This document shows, one piece after another, positions 1 to 7,715 of a stretch of DNA of 11,731 bases. The notes below the pieces were generated by a model, which saw only the letters and a program-made list of their open reading frames with translations, was not told where the DNA came from and searched no databases. The DNA comes from Phoronis ovalis (taxonomy: Eukaryota > Phoronida > Phoronidae), in contig JAOXYB010050769.1 of NCBI GenBank assembly GCA_028565635.1, positions 1 through 11,731 on the forward strand, written 5' to 3'. A program made the translations under genes and the position numbers. Each line of letters starts with the position of its first letter. The first letter of the stretch is position 1.

Positions 1-15
1 GCAAGTCTACGGAAA

Positions 16-104
16 TGACGGTTCGAGTAGCAGGAATTTTGGTGCGAAACCCAGAAAATGGGTTCGAATGGTAGGAACAGGCGGTTCGGATTGACGGTTC
101 GAGT
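16..104 (+). repeat. Direct repeats of TGACGGTTCGAGT, 76 bases apart
   Basis: TGACGGTTCGAGT occurs exactly at 16-28 and 92-104. Looser GGTTCGAAT and CGGTTCGGA variants occur between them, at about 61-69 and 82-90. AGTCTACG is also repeated, at 4-11 and 102-109. Short internal arrays are known from Helitron-like interspersed elements such as the oyster pearl family, so this supports the mobile-element reading but does not prove it. The GGTTCGA words resemble the box B of tRNA genes but have no matching stems. Confidence 0.6.
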
Positions 105-141
105 CTACGCTGGTTAGGTAGGCCTGGAGATATGAGGTGGC

Positions 142-186
142 CATGACCCTATGGACAAGCCGTAAGCTGTCCATAGTAGGGTCATG
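142..186. repeat. Strong imperfect hairpin at the end of the Helitron-like block
   Basis: The arm CATGACCCTA plus TGGAC at 142-156 pairs with 169-186, interrupted by a 3-base bulge on the 3' side. The pairing continues inward as AGC/GCT (158-160 with 166-168) after one bulged A, leaving the loop CGTAA. The 3' arm contains an extra CTA-equivalent triplet, which looks like a slippage duplication. The hairpin sits 9 bases before CTAG. Confidence 0.8.
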
Positions 187-199
187 CTTGCAGGACTAG

Positions 200-2360
200 T
201 TGTTTTGATGCTGGTAGACATACCTATTCTCTGTTGCTCCTAACAGAAATTTATGATTCTCCGGTATATAAACATATTGTTTTAACTATTTAACTGAGCA
301 GTGAACTAGTTATAACTTAAAATTGTGAGAAACTAAAGAATTTGGAACCTACACTTGCAGAGATACATGTATTTTGTGAATGTAAAGATCATTTTGTGAA
401 TAACTCAGTTGATAACTACATACTGACAGACTGTCAACTTGATTTGAGTTCTGTCAATAACCTGATACATATCTACAACCATGTAGTCTGTAATTACCTA
501 GTTATTTAGCAAAAATTAGATAGTTACCTCTTTAATTTGCTACCTTGAAATTGATATATAATAAGTGGTTGTGCTGTTGTTATTGTACATTATTGCTAGT
601 GCGTGATTAAAATCTAAACCAGGGAAAGGATTTTCTCTTGAAATTTGTACTTTACTTATGAAAGGTGTTGATCATATTTTAAGTGACATTTTTTGATAGT
701 TATTAAATTTTCTAGACAACAATTTTGACTACTTTATAGAGGGGGATTAATTTACTGTGTACTGTTTATGTTCGTAAGTACAAAAATTATGATTCATTAA
801 ATTTTGTTTTTTTGACAGTTTTTATTTTTTTACAAAAATATCCTGGAGCCCACATGATATTATCTACAGTTTTAATTAGGAAATGCAAACCTCAATGTTG
901 ACTGATAAATAATGTTACAGTCTCAAGGATATAAAGGTTTTACTGATTGCAGTATATTGGGGCATTTGTGTTGGAAGTTCTGTTTTGATTGGGAGTATTT
1001 TATTAAAATTATGGTGTCACTATTATCTATCAAAATTAAAATTTCCAAATTTGCAGTACATTTATTAAGATTATAAGATATTTGATCTATGTCAGAAGTA
1101 AATTTAAAGAAAGTCCTGTGTCTACTTTTAAATGGGTCTTAAATCTTGTATTTAAAAGATGCTCAGTCTAAAGTGATAAATAACATTTTGTCTGATAGTT
1201 AAACCCCCCCCCCACACATCACCAAAACAAGAACACAGAAAGACCCATGTGTTTATCCAATATCAATTTTCAAAGAAATATAAATCTAAAACCTACAACA
1301 TCTAAACTTTGCACAGATTACCTTTACACATAAATCTACATAATTACCTTTTGTATAAAACTTATTTAACTTATTTATTTGAATCTTAAATTTTGAAAAA
1401 AGCATTTTTCCCAGGTCATATTACCAAATGCAAACTATATAACATCATGATTTGTAAAATTTAGTGTATTACTTTTTTAAAAAATGTATACTTTTGTATA
1501 TCTACGTCAATAATTTTTAATTGCTAAAACGGGTTGAAATATATGTACAATTCAAATTTATCTCAAGACATTAAACCTCGTAACAGGATACCGGGGAATA
1601 GGGGCAATAGAAAGTGGTAAACAGATACTACCTGATAGTTTGATTACAGGTGATTTAATTATGATTTATAGACATTAAATAAGATGTTTGTAGGTATTTT
1701 TATTACAGTTAATAGTGTACACCTAAGTTTCCCCGCATAAAAACATCCATCATCGGAAAAGTTCAAAGAAATTAATGAAAATAAGCATGATGTTTCTTTC
1801 CGTTATGACAAAATGATTTCTTATGATTGGCGATGCAGGTACATGAACTTGTCCATGTTCTGTCACATCTCATTAATTCCTTTTTTCGTAATTTCTTAGT
1901 TCTCATGATTTAATAATAGTTATCATGTCTAACTTTATGTTGCTAAGCTAAAAAGAATTTGTGAGGTATTAAGAATATAAAGCATACAATGTAGTGTGAC
2001 CGTTGATACTCTTTTTGGTGTAAATTGCTTCAGGCTTTACTTTTATGTAGGCAGACAGATTATTTGCCTTTTTCTGATGGTTAAAAGGAGACAAAATGTC
2101 CAAAGTGATAAATAAACCATTCTGAGTTACTTAAAATATGACAAGCTTACACTGATTTACATTCTTAATTCATGTTTTTTGTTACTTATATACATATTTT
2201 AGTCAAGGCAACTAAATTTTTTTTACTGATCTTCATATTTTTGTTCTAAATTAAAAAAAACAACATTTACATTTCAGTACACTTTTAAATGGGTACTCTT
2301 TTCTTTGTATTTTTTAGAATGAGATTCCGACAGTTATTTTTATGTAAAAATGCGTAGTAT
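200..2360. other. AT-rich stretch with no supported gene
   Basis: This stretch holds short A and T runs, a C10 tract at 1204-1213 and scattered acceptor-like sites, for example TTGATTGCAG-type sequence ending near 950. The longest plus-strand small frame examined runs from an ATG at 912 to TAA at 1076 (54 residues). It has no splice or signal support beyond chance. No RNA gene and no clear transposon end was seen. It is best read as intron or intergenic DNA. Confidence 0.6.
1204..1213 (+). repeat. C10 homopolymer
   Basis: Ten consecutive C residues lie in an otherwise AT-rich region, followed directly by a CA-rich stretch. It is a simple sequence tract and prone to length errors in sequencing. 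Confidence 0.95.
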
Positions 2361-2364
2361 CAGC

Positions 2365-2393
2365 TGTCCCTGGTTACATATAGCCTAGGGACA
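2365..2393. repeat. Small inverted repeat TGTCCCT/AGGGACA
   Basis: The 7-base arms at 2365-2371 and 2387-2393 are perfectly complementary across a 15-base spacer. The structure is small and may be chance. Confidence 0.5.
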
Positions 2394-2449
2394 TATTAAT
2401 ATTATGTTCTCTGATGATATTTATAATCATATCAGTGAAATCATGCTTG

Positions 2450-2472
2450 GGGCTATGAGCAGCTCATTGCCC
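2450..2472. repeat. Compact hairpin GGGC-ATGAG/CTCAT-GCCC
   Basis: GGGC and ATGAG (2450-2459) pair with CTCAT and GCCC (2463-2472) around the 3-base loop CAG, with a single T-T mismatch between the two helices. Nine base pairs with GC closure is more than most of this AT-rich region offers. The arms are too short for a microRNA precursor. Confidence 0.55.
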
Positions 2473-4273
2473 TTGTTTTCAATGGTTTCTGGTTTTTAGC
2501 ATGTACATCATGAACAATATAGTGTTTTCAGGCAAATTTTTTGAATTGAAATCAAAGAATTTTGGTAGATATTCAATAATAAGGATGACCTGATCTACCA
2601 ATCCTCTCTCTATGTAATCTCTGGTTATTTATCTTTCCATGCTAGATTTCCTGTTCCGTAGTTAGTATGTTGCTGTATGTATCAAATGCTTATGTTTGAT
2701 TTGCATAAAACAGCCTAAACAGTTGAGGATAGAGTGTTCTGATGTCCACAACTGCTCCAGAAGTTTGAGTACAAAGCACATACAAAGCATGTATCTTGGG
2801 CTACTACCAGCAGAATCCGTCCAAAATTATAAATCTTGAATTGCAGTAGACTTGTATAGTGAATGTGTTTTTTCCATTTTAAATTTTACCCCTTTTCACT
2901 GACTAAAAGAAATTTTAGATACCTTATTTATTAATGTTGTAATTGGGATTAAAATATCCTGGAATATGAATCACCCTTACTGCATACAGAAAATCAAATA
3001 GGGAATCTCTTGTATATGTGATCAAAATATTTAACCCTAACTGCGTGCCACACATTAAAATACTTTTTTTTAAAGTAACTCTTTTTTATGCATTTTTGTT
3101 CAAACATGCTTACGTTTTACCATCCGCTTATTTGGTGTCATTGTATGAATTGTGTCATTTCTACTGCCAGATGGCACTAGTCATCTATAATATCATAAAG
3201 GAAATATTAAGACTAACACTTAAACCCTCCTCAAATTCAGAGAAAATAGCATTTTATAATTATTAATATTCTAATTGGGCAAATGAGATGGCAGAAACAC
3301 TAATATTTATATTATAAAAGAAAGATTGTTAATATTTAATAATTAAATTGTAGGATTATGGTTTGATGGTATAATTTTTTCGTATATAAACAACTACACC
3401 TAGAAAACACAAAAAAAACACTTTAAATTGCATACTCCATGCACCTATAAACTTAGCCAAAGTCAGGTCATGTAATAAGTGTTAATTACTTTTGAACTAA
3501 TTTTTATGTGGGAAGCAATCTGAAAATGAACCCCTGACTCATACATCAACCCACATTGTAAATTGTGCATAAAACACTAATCTTTCAAAATTTCTTTTAT
3601 CTTATGCATTATGGGATTTTTTCAATAACTTCTGCCACATTACTGATAAAAATAGCACTATCAATTATATTTTGTCAGTGAATTTGCAACCTTTTGTTGA
3701 CAGTTACGTTTCATGAACTTGGGTCTCATAATAATTTGTGATTTATACCTTTTGTATTGCTAACAACGTCACATGCAGGTACATAAAACGACTTTGTTTA
3801 CGGAAAATTTATCTTATTTTCTTGATTTATTTCTTTGCACTGAGAACACTGTTACATGCAGTTTTGTTCACAGTTGGAAAATTATTATATTCCATGATTT
3901 TTTCAACTAGTGTGTATAGTCAACCATCTTTGTTCAACAAATTAAGGTTATTCTTTCTTTTTTTGCTATGCTGCCCCACACAGGTATAAGGTCAATAGTT
4001 GTATTGTTAATAGGAAGCTTCTGGTGATGTGGACATTTATAATTTTACATGATTTACGGTAGTACACATGTTCATAAGACTTTTAATATTAGATCTTCTG
4101 CATGGTGAGAAACAATCTAGTGGGAAGGTTATGGTTTCTATGAAAAGATTAATTTAACCATTTTTAAAAAAAATAGGTTTTGAAAAAAATAAAATTGGAG
4201 TAATAATGTATTGGTATAGAAAGAAAAATTAAAAATACTCATATATTTATAATGTACAATATTGTTCAGTGGA
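2473..4273. other. AT-rich stretch with no supported gene
   Basis: A slightly GC-richer patch at about 2740-2830 is open in one frame on each strand, but neither frame has a good pair of splice sites. Two plus-strand open stretches of about 80 codons (3018-3266 and 3738-3989) encode cysteine-, phenylalanine- and leucine-rich text typical of translated T-rich noncoding DNA. Nothing else is supported. Confidence 0.55.
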
Positions 4274-4432
4274 ATGGAAAAAGTATATTTTAAGTCAAGA
4301 TTTGTAGTAGTTTTGATAATGTCACATTTATTCACAAAAAGAGGTCAGTGGAAGATAAAACATTGTCTTCCAGTCCTGTATCATTTGTCAAACTATCTAT
4401 ACAACCATGTTATGTCATTGATTACTGACTGA
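4274..4432 (+). CDS. Possible small ORF, 52 residues, stop overlapping AATAAA
   Basis: The frame opens with ATG at 4274 in a fair context (G at -3 and +4), reads MEKVYFKSRFVVV, and ends at TGA 4430-4432. The last base of the stop is the first base of an AATAAA polyadenylation signal (4432-4437), and a T/G-rich stretch follows. A good acceptor sequence (CATTGTCTTCCAG) lies inside the frame at about 4361-4373, so the 3' part could instead be a terminal exon. No domain or signal peptide was recognised. A 52-codon frame is within chance here. The stop/AATAAA overlap is the only unusual point. Confidence 0.12.
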   Translation: MEKVYFKSRFVVVLIMSHLFTKRGQWKIKHCLPVLYHLSNYLYNHVMSLITD

Positions 4433-4437
4433 ATAAA
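4432..4437 (+). terminator. Candidate polyadenylation signal AATAAA
   Basis: A canonical AATAAA hexamer is followed within 30 bases by T/G-rich sequence. It would end a plus-strand transcript whose gene is otherwise unsupported, so it may be fortuitous. Confidence 0.2.
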
Positions 4438-4926
4438 GCCTCTTTGTTCCTAAATGATGTTTCCATTGACATATTTTTGCCTGAGATAAGGGATATATTT
4501 AATACATTTTAATTTCCTGTAAAGAGGTACAAGTGAATTTATTCCAGTGATTGCAACAAAAAATTAAGGTTTTTTACCTGGTCATGACCAAAGGAAATTT
4601 TTTTAATTAGGGAAGTTTTAAACTAAACTGAGTATTTTATGAGTTTTTGCTGTTATAATTGTTTGTTCTTTTCTCACTTGATCTAGTTTTGATATCAAAC
4701 TATTCAGGGCCAATGCATTTAAAAATTTTTTTTTAGATACAACATGAGCTGACAAGTTTTCTGTAACTAATTTACTACTACCATGTAATGCTCCATGCAC
4801 TTTTATATATGCCAGTCAATGGCTTTTAGATATGGGCTTGAATTTATTTCTCCTTTTGATTGGTTGATATAAGAATTTTAATTTCAAATACAAAAGAATT
4901 TGCAAAGTAAAGAAATCTGTAGATGG

Positions 4927-4976
4927 CAAACTGGTTTGAAAAAGAAGTCAAGTCAGCTTGGCTAAGCTGGTTGACC
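4927..4976. repeat. Diverged segment related to the neighbouring inverted-repeat element
   Basis: This segment starts with AAACTGGTTTGAA, the same word family as the element ends at 5044-5052 and 5169-5177. It contains an imperfect 11-12 bp hairpin (4947-4975, core CAGCTT/AAGCTG). The stretch from about 4946 to 4976 also aligns loosely and in the same direction with about 5059-5091 inside the element. This suggests an old duplication, or a larger composite element of which 5026-5195 is the best-preserved part. Confidence 0.45.
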
Positions 4977-5025
4977 TGTACAAGTCTACCATTTCCCTAC
5001 TATTTCCTATGTTGTAAGTCAGCTA

Positions 5026-5195
5026 GTCTGTTCACACGATGAATTTCAAACCGGCATGAAGTTCAAGCCAGCTCGGGTAGGTTGTTTAGCCAAACCGGTT
5101 AGAGAAAGTCAGATACGCATTCACACAGCAATCTCAAACCGATTTGATAGGAAAACCCCTGCCCAACTGGTTTGAAATGTCATGTGTGAACAGGG
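5026..5195. mobile_element. Short inverted-repeat transposon (MITE-like), TA on both sides
   Basis: The left end has CTGTTCACAC (5028-5037), six bases, then TTTCAAACC (5044-5052). The right end has the exact reverse complement of both blocks with the same six-base spacing: GGTTTGAAA (5169-5177) and GTGTGAACAG (5184-5193). The dinucleotide TA lies directly outside both ends (5024-5025 and 5196-5197), matching the TA target duplication of Tc1/mariner-type elements. At 170 bases it has no coding capacity and would depend on a transposase elsewhere. A third copy of the end motif lies inside, in direct orientation (TTCACAC 5120-5126, TCAAACC 5134-5140), and there is an AACCGGTT palindrome at 5093-5100. 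The TA assignment is inference, because TA is common in AT-rich DNA. Confidence 0.7.
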
Positions 5196-5276
5196 TATTA
5201 GATCAGTTTCTCAAACTTTCCTGGACCTGTTTTGAAATTTTGATGTTGAGACACTTGGCTTTCTGTCTCATGTCAG

Positions 5277-5366
5277 TAGTCTGATGATTGATACACCATC
5301 CTCACATATATCAAACATCATCAAAGATGAAGAGCTAAAGTTCATTTTTCTGACTTGTAATGTTTT
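5277..5366 (+). CDS. Candidate internal exon of an unrecognised protein
   Basis: A pyrimidine-rich acceptor (CTTTCTGTCTCATGTCAG) precedes 5277 and a strong donor (GTAAGTG) begins at 5367. The frame entered in phase 2 reads SLMIDTPSSHISNIIKDEEL and continues KFIFLTCNV, a balanced, soluble-looking composition unlike translated AT-rich noncoding DNA. The same frame stays open leftward to about 5242. The exon leaves in phase 2, which fits the frame starting at 5409. It does not fit the 7016 exon, which needs phase 1, so a direct join to that gene is excluded in this frame. No family was recognised and no upstream exon was identified; the transposon at 5026-5195 lies just before it. Confidence 0.3.
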
Positions 5367-5408
5367 GTAAGTGTTGAAATAAAATCAAGAAATGTTATCT
5401 TTTTGCAG

Positions 5409-5469
5409 AGATATTCATCAACTGGTCATTAACATACTGCAGCTGCCAGCAATGATTCATAGCTGGTAG
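5409..5469 (+). CDS. Candidate terminal exon, phase-compatible with 5277-5366
   Basis: A near-ideal acceptor (TTATCTTTTTGCAG) ends at 5408. Joined to 5366 in phase 2 the frame reads L-DIHQLVINILQLPAMIHSW and meets TAG at 5467-5469. The intervening intron would be only 42 bases, at or below the usual lower limit for animals, which is the main reason for doubt. A weak donor (GTAGTC) at 5466 would allow the exon to continue elsewhere in phase 2 instead of stopping. If it is terminal, the nearest AATAAA signals are about 800 bases downstream, at about 6286 and 6351. Confidence 0.22.
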
Positions 5470-6189
5470 TCCATTAATGTTCTTATGCATACTTATTGTT
5501 TTTCCATGTTCTCAACTATTTTCTGCATGTTAATTGGAAATTGTTCTAAATATTGGGATTCCAAGAACAGTTCTAGTGATAGATAAAGCAGGACAGTTAA
5601 ACTGGTATCTTTGTAATTTAAAATCTGTCACAAAATATTTATGTAATATGACTGTACAAAAATATAATTGTTTTTCTGTACCGTGACTATTCGGCATTAT
5701 CATTTAAGCTAATAAGTTAAAAATTACAAGAGGCTCTGCATATGAATTCATATGGGATTGCCATTTGTAGTCTGAAATGAATTTGACAAGTTACACTGTC
5801 TGTTATTTTCAACAGTGATTAATTTATAATTATTAATTATTAAAACAGTAATTTTTGCTGTAAATTCTTAGTTTAACCAGACCATGTTACAGATTCACCC
5901 TGAATTCGTTAACATTTAAAATTTGTCTCATATCATGCACTATTTTTATAAATTGTTTTTTGTACCAGTAGTTTATTAACAAGAAAAAAAACTTTTAAAA
6001 AATAGATACCCCTATCAATCTAAAATTTTATATTTGCATTCTTTGATAAAAATTCAAATTTTGTGCATTGCTTACCATTACTCTTCCAGTGTGGATCGGT
6101 AGAAAAAAAAATTGAAGTGGTAAAACGAGATTTCCAATTTTAGTTAGAATGGGTTAGAATTTTTTTCTCTTACAACATGGGACCCTGCA
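5470..6189. other. AT-rich stretch with no supported gene
   Basis: It contains a perfect 16-base palindrome (5739-5754) and AT-rich runs near 5820-5845. One good isolated acceptor (CCATTACTCTTCCAG, ending 6089) is followed by a short open frame that stops after 17 codons. No exon with both good boundaries was found. Confidence 0.5.
5739..5754. repeat. Perfect 16-base palindrome CATATGAATTCATATG
   Basis: The sequence is its own reverse complement over 16 bases. It has no visible relation to flanking features, so a protein-binding role is not claimed. Confidence 0.85.
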
Positions 6190-6206
6190 GACTTGTTCAC
6201 TGTACG

Positions 6207-6242
6207 CACATAGATACCCACATAGATAACTACATAGATACC
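6207..6242 (+). repeat. Three-copy 12-base tandem repeat (CACATAGATACC)
   Basis: Three head-to-tail 12-base units (CACATAGATACC, CACATAGATAAC, TACATAGATACC) are followed by a degenerate fourth unit near 6251-6263 (CAACGTAGATACG). A good acceptor (ending CCCTGCAG at 6190) lies just upstream, and the array is open in one frame as THIDTHIDNYIDT. That reading follows from the repeat itself and is not taken as coding evidence. Confidence 0.85.
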
Positions 6243-6380
6243 CGAGTCCTCAACGTAGATACGTAACTGAGAGATGACATGTAAATAAAGTAATAGCAAT
6301 GCCAAGTTCTACGAAATACCGATTGTGCTTTGGGTAGTAGTTTTTACAATAAAGTATTACTTTCTTGGTGTTTTGACAAC

Positions 6381-6645
6381 AAGTCATCTCCCCTTTAGAT
6401 TATTTACCAGAGGAAGCTTTCATTGGCATAATAAAATTTTTAATGATATATTGCTGTAAATTTTCCAAAAAAAGGTGAATACCAAAGGGGGCCAGTTTGT
6501 ATCTCTCTGTGCTTTCCTCTAACTGACAATAAATCATTTCCACTTTAGATCATTTCATCAGAGGAGGCATGTTTGACTGGCACCATAAAATTTAAAAAAT
6601 TCATTCCCACAAATTTCTGTAAAAAAGAGGGCAACTGCCAAAGGG
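6381..6645. repeat. Diverged tandem duplication of about 113 bases
   Basis: Copy A (6381-6491) and copy B (6531-6645) align over their length. Shared words include TCATCT/TCATTTCC, CTTTAGAT, ATCAGAGGA/ACCAGAGGA, ATAAAATTT and the closing CCAAAGGGG. Between them are about 39 unrelated bases. The copies have diverged by many substitutions and small indels, so the duplication is old or the two are independent insertions of one repeat family. No inverted ends or coding capacity are visible. Confidence 0.65.
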
Positions 6646-6648
6646 GTA

Positions 6649-6652
<4 letters not shown>

Positions 6653-6686
<34 letters not shown>
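6653..6686. repeat. (TA)17 microsatellite
   Basis: Thirty-four bases of uninterrupted TA. In minus-strand translation it produces a Tyr-Ile run that artificially lengthens an open frame. The tract directly follows copy B of the diverged duplication. Confidence 0.98.
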
Positions 6687-6688
<2 letters not shown>

Positions 6689-6693
6689 TGTGA

Positions 6694-6805
6694 TTACAAA
6701 GAGAACTGCTTTTTATTACATTTGATGTAATAATAATTGCATTACAATTTATCCAACAAAGAGAACTAAGTGTAACCTGTGGCAAAAATAATCCATCTGT
6801 GTTAT
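6694..6805 (+). CDS. Weak candidate exon upstream of the 7016 exon
   Basis: One plus frame is open from 6694 to a stop at 6868-6870. It includes the text QRELSVTCGKNNPSVL, which is more protein-like than its surroundings. A GTGAGA donor at 6806 would end an exon in phase 1, exactly the phase needed by the exon starting at 7016, with a 210-base intron. The left boundary is not resolved: the usable acceptors are weak, and the 5' half overlaps the direct and inverted repeats at 6696-6767. Position 6694 is only where the frame opens. The antisense frame that crosses the TA repeat was judged an artefact. Confidence 0.2.
6696..6767. repeat. Direct repeat ACAAAGAGAACT with an inverted repeat between
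   Basis: ACAAAGAGAACT occurs exactly at 6696-6707 and 6756-6767. Between them, TTATTACAT (6713-6721) and ATGTAATAA (6725-6733) form a perfect 9-base-pair hairpin with loop TTG. The pattern resembles a small insertion flanked by duplicated sequence, but the 12-base flanks are longer than most target duplications. Confidence 0.6.
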
Positions 6806-7015
6806 GTGAGAAAGTCTTTGGAAGGATATGCCCAACAGCAGTAACCAATCAGTTAAAAGTTTACAAATGAATTGTGGTATAAATTAGCTGCATTACCTTA
6901 TTCAAACAGGTCCAAAGCACAATGCCACTTGTCAAAATGATATCCTAACTTAGAAAAACATCCAGGCAATAGACTGCTAATAATTTGTTGATATTTGTCG
7001 CACATGATTTTACAG

Positions 7016-7190
7016 GTGGTGTTGTTAGAAAAATCAAATATTGGGCTAATGTGCCTTTGGACATCAAAGCTCCGAAACCTGTTGGAAATTCTATTTTGCC
7101 AACTGATGCCATTGGCACATATTTGCTTTACAGATTTCTAAACACTGCAAACTCAAATTTGATGAAAGAAAAAACAGAGGAGCCCAATAG
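7016..7190 (+). CDS. Penultimate exon of an unrecognised protein gene
   Basis: The exon follows an acceptor (GATTTTACAG) and ends at a donor (ATAG|GTAAAT). It enters in phase 1 and leaves in phase 2, with 57 whole codons. The translation includes RKIKYWANVPLDIKAPKPVG and later LPTDAIGTYLLYRF. It has balanced charge, several Trp, Tyr and Pro residues, and noticeably higher GC than its flanks, all consistent with selected coding sequence. No known domain was recognised, and no catalytic motif, signal peptide or membrane segment is evident. It joins 7586 in frame, completing an AGT serine codon across the junction. A possible preceding exon ends at 6805. Confidence 0.5.
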
Positions 7191-7585
7191 GTAAATTGGG
7201 TGCTACTTTCCTGTATTAATATTGTTATAAGTAATGCACTGAACATCATACATTTTTCTCACTAGCAGACAGTTGCCTAGATGATATATTTTATGACTTT
7301 GTTTTGCATATCATTTATAGGGGGGTATATAAATTTTGTTAAAAACAAGTGCCTATAAGATTTGCAATGTTTAGGTTTTTAACGCATCAAAAAGTATATT
7401 GTAGTACTTTTTAACATAAAACTCGCTGAATCATTTTCTTTTATGTTTTTGTAGCGGCTGCTTACTTGTTATCTATTATTATAAATCATACTTCATTGTT
7501 AGTTGTACCTCTTCATTATAAAAAAATGTTCTTTTGTAATTGGTTATCAAATATTGAAAAAAAAACTTATTGCACCTGTTGTTAG

Positions 7586-7715
7586 TGAAAAATTGAAGTG
7601 CGTACCTATTCTTTACTACAACAAAAGTTGGTGGGTGTGTAATGGAACAGCAATTAGATTTGCTAAACCTGCTGGAAAACATTTTTCACTGTTTAGAAGA
7701 AAAGTAAAGATCTAA
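7586..7715 (+). CDS. Terminal exon of the same unrecognised gene
   Basis: A pyrimidine-rich acceptor (CTTATTGCACCTGTTGTTAG) ends at 7585, and the exon enters in phase 2, as left by 7190. It reads EKLKCVPILYYNKSWWVCNG, then TAIRFAKPAGKHFSLF, and ends in the basic tail RRKVKI at TAA 7713-7715. The hydrophobic core with a WWVCNG turn and a basic C-terminus look like the end of a folded domain, but the family was not recognised. The frame is also open upstream to 7503, so the acceptor choice rests on phase agreement with 7190. A weaker GTAAAG donor at 7704 could skip the stop and continue in phase 0. The AATAAA at 7968 favours termination here. Confidence 0.5.

Larger units (their letters stand above)
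1..199 (+). mobile_element. Helitron-like element, 3' end only
   Basis: This block is clearly richer in G and C than the DNA that follows and carries internal direct repeats. It ends with a long hairpin (142-186), a 9-base spacer and CTAG (196-199) followed by T. Helitrons and their non-autonomous relatives typically end in a hairpin a few bases before a CTRR terminus and insert next to T, so the order and spacing fit. The other end lies outside the window and no Rep/helicase coding sequence is visible, so this would be a non-autonomous or truncated copy. The hairpin is longer than in many Helitrons. A fold-back element of another type is the main alternative. Confidence 0.45.

Noticed and set aside
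17-105. tRNA gene or tRNA-derived SINE suggested by GGTTCGA words
   Set aside because: The box-B-like words lack complementary T-arm stems and there is no box A or acceptor stem, so they are better read as repeats inside the Helitron-like block.
912-1076. Plus-strand 54-residue ATG frame preceded by an acceptor-like site
   Set aside because: It is within chance length, has no donor or poly(A) signal, and its second half is Ile/Lys-rich AT sequence.
2450-2472. microRNA precursor
   Set aside because: The stem has only nine base pairs with a three-base loop, far shorter than a miRNA hairpin.
2650-2830. Open frames on both strands in a GC-richer patch
   Set aside because: Both strands are open to a similar extent, and neither has a good acceptor and donor pair.
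3018-3266. Plus-strand 82-residue open frame
   Set aside because: The residues are those of translated AT-rich noncoding DNA (many Phe, Leu, Tyr, Cys), there are no good splice sites, and the length is expected by chance.
3738-3989. Plus-strand 83-residue open frame with hydrophobic text
   Set aside because: The apparent membrane segments arise from T-rich codons. There is no sound start context, domain or exon boundary.
4618-4800. Minus-strand 60-residue frame with fairly protein-like text
   Set aside because: It begins at GTG without a good acceptor, crosses an A/T homopolymer run, and its length is expected by chance.
4923-5042. Plus-strand 39-codon frame starting ATGGCAAACTGG
   Set aside because: It lies in transposon-related sequence and runs into the element end. 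The start context is poor at -3.
6558-6848. Minus-strand 96-residue open frame
   Set aside because: Its length comes from the (TA)17 tract translated as Tyr-Ile repeats, and it also runs through copy B of the diverged repeat.
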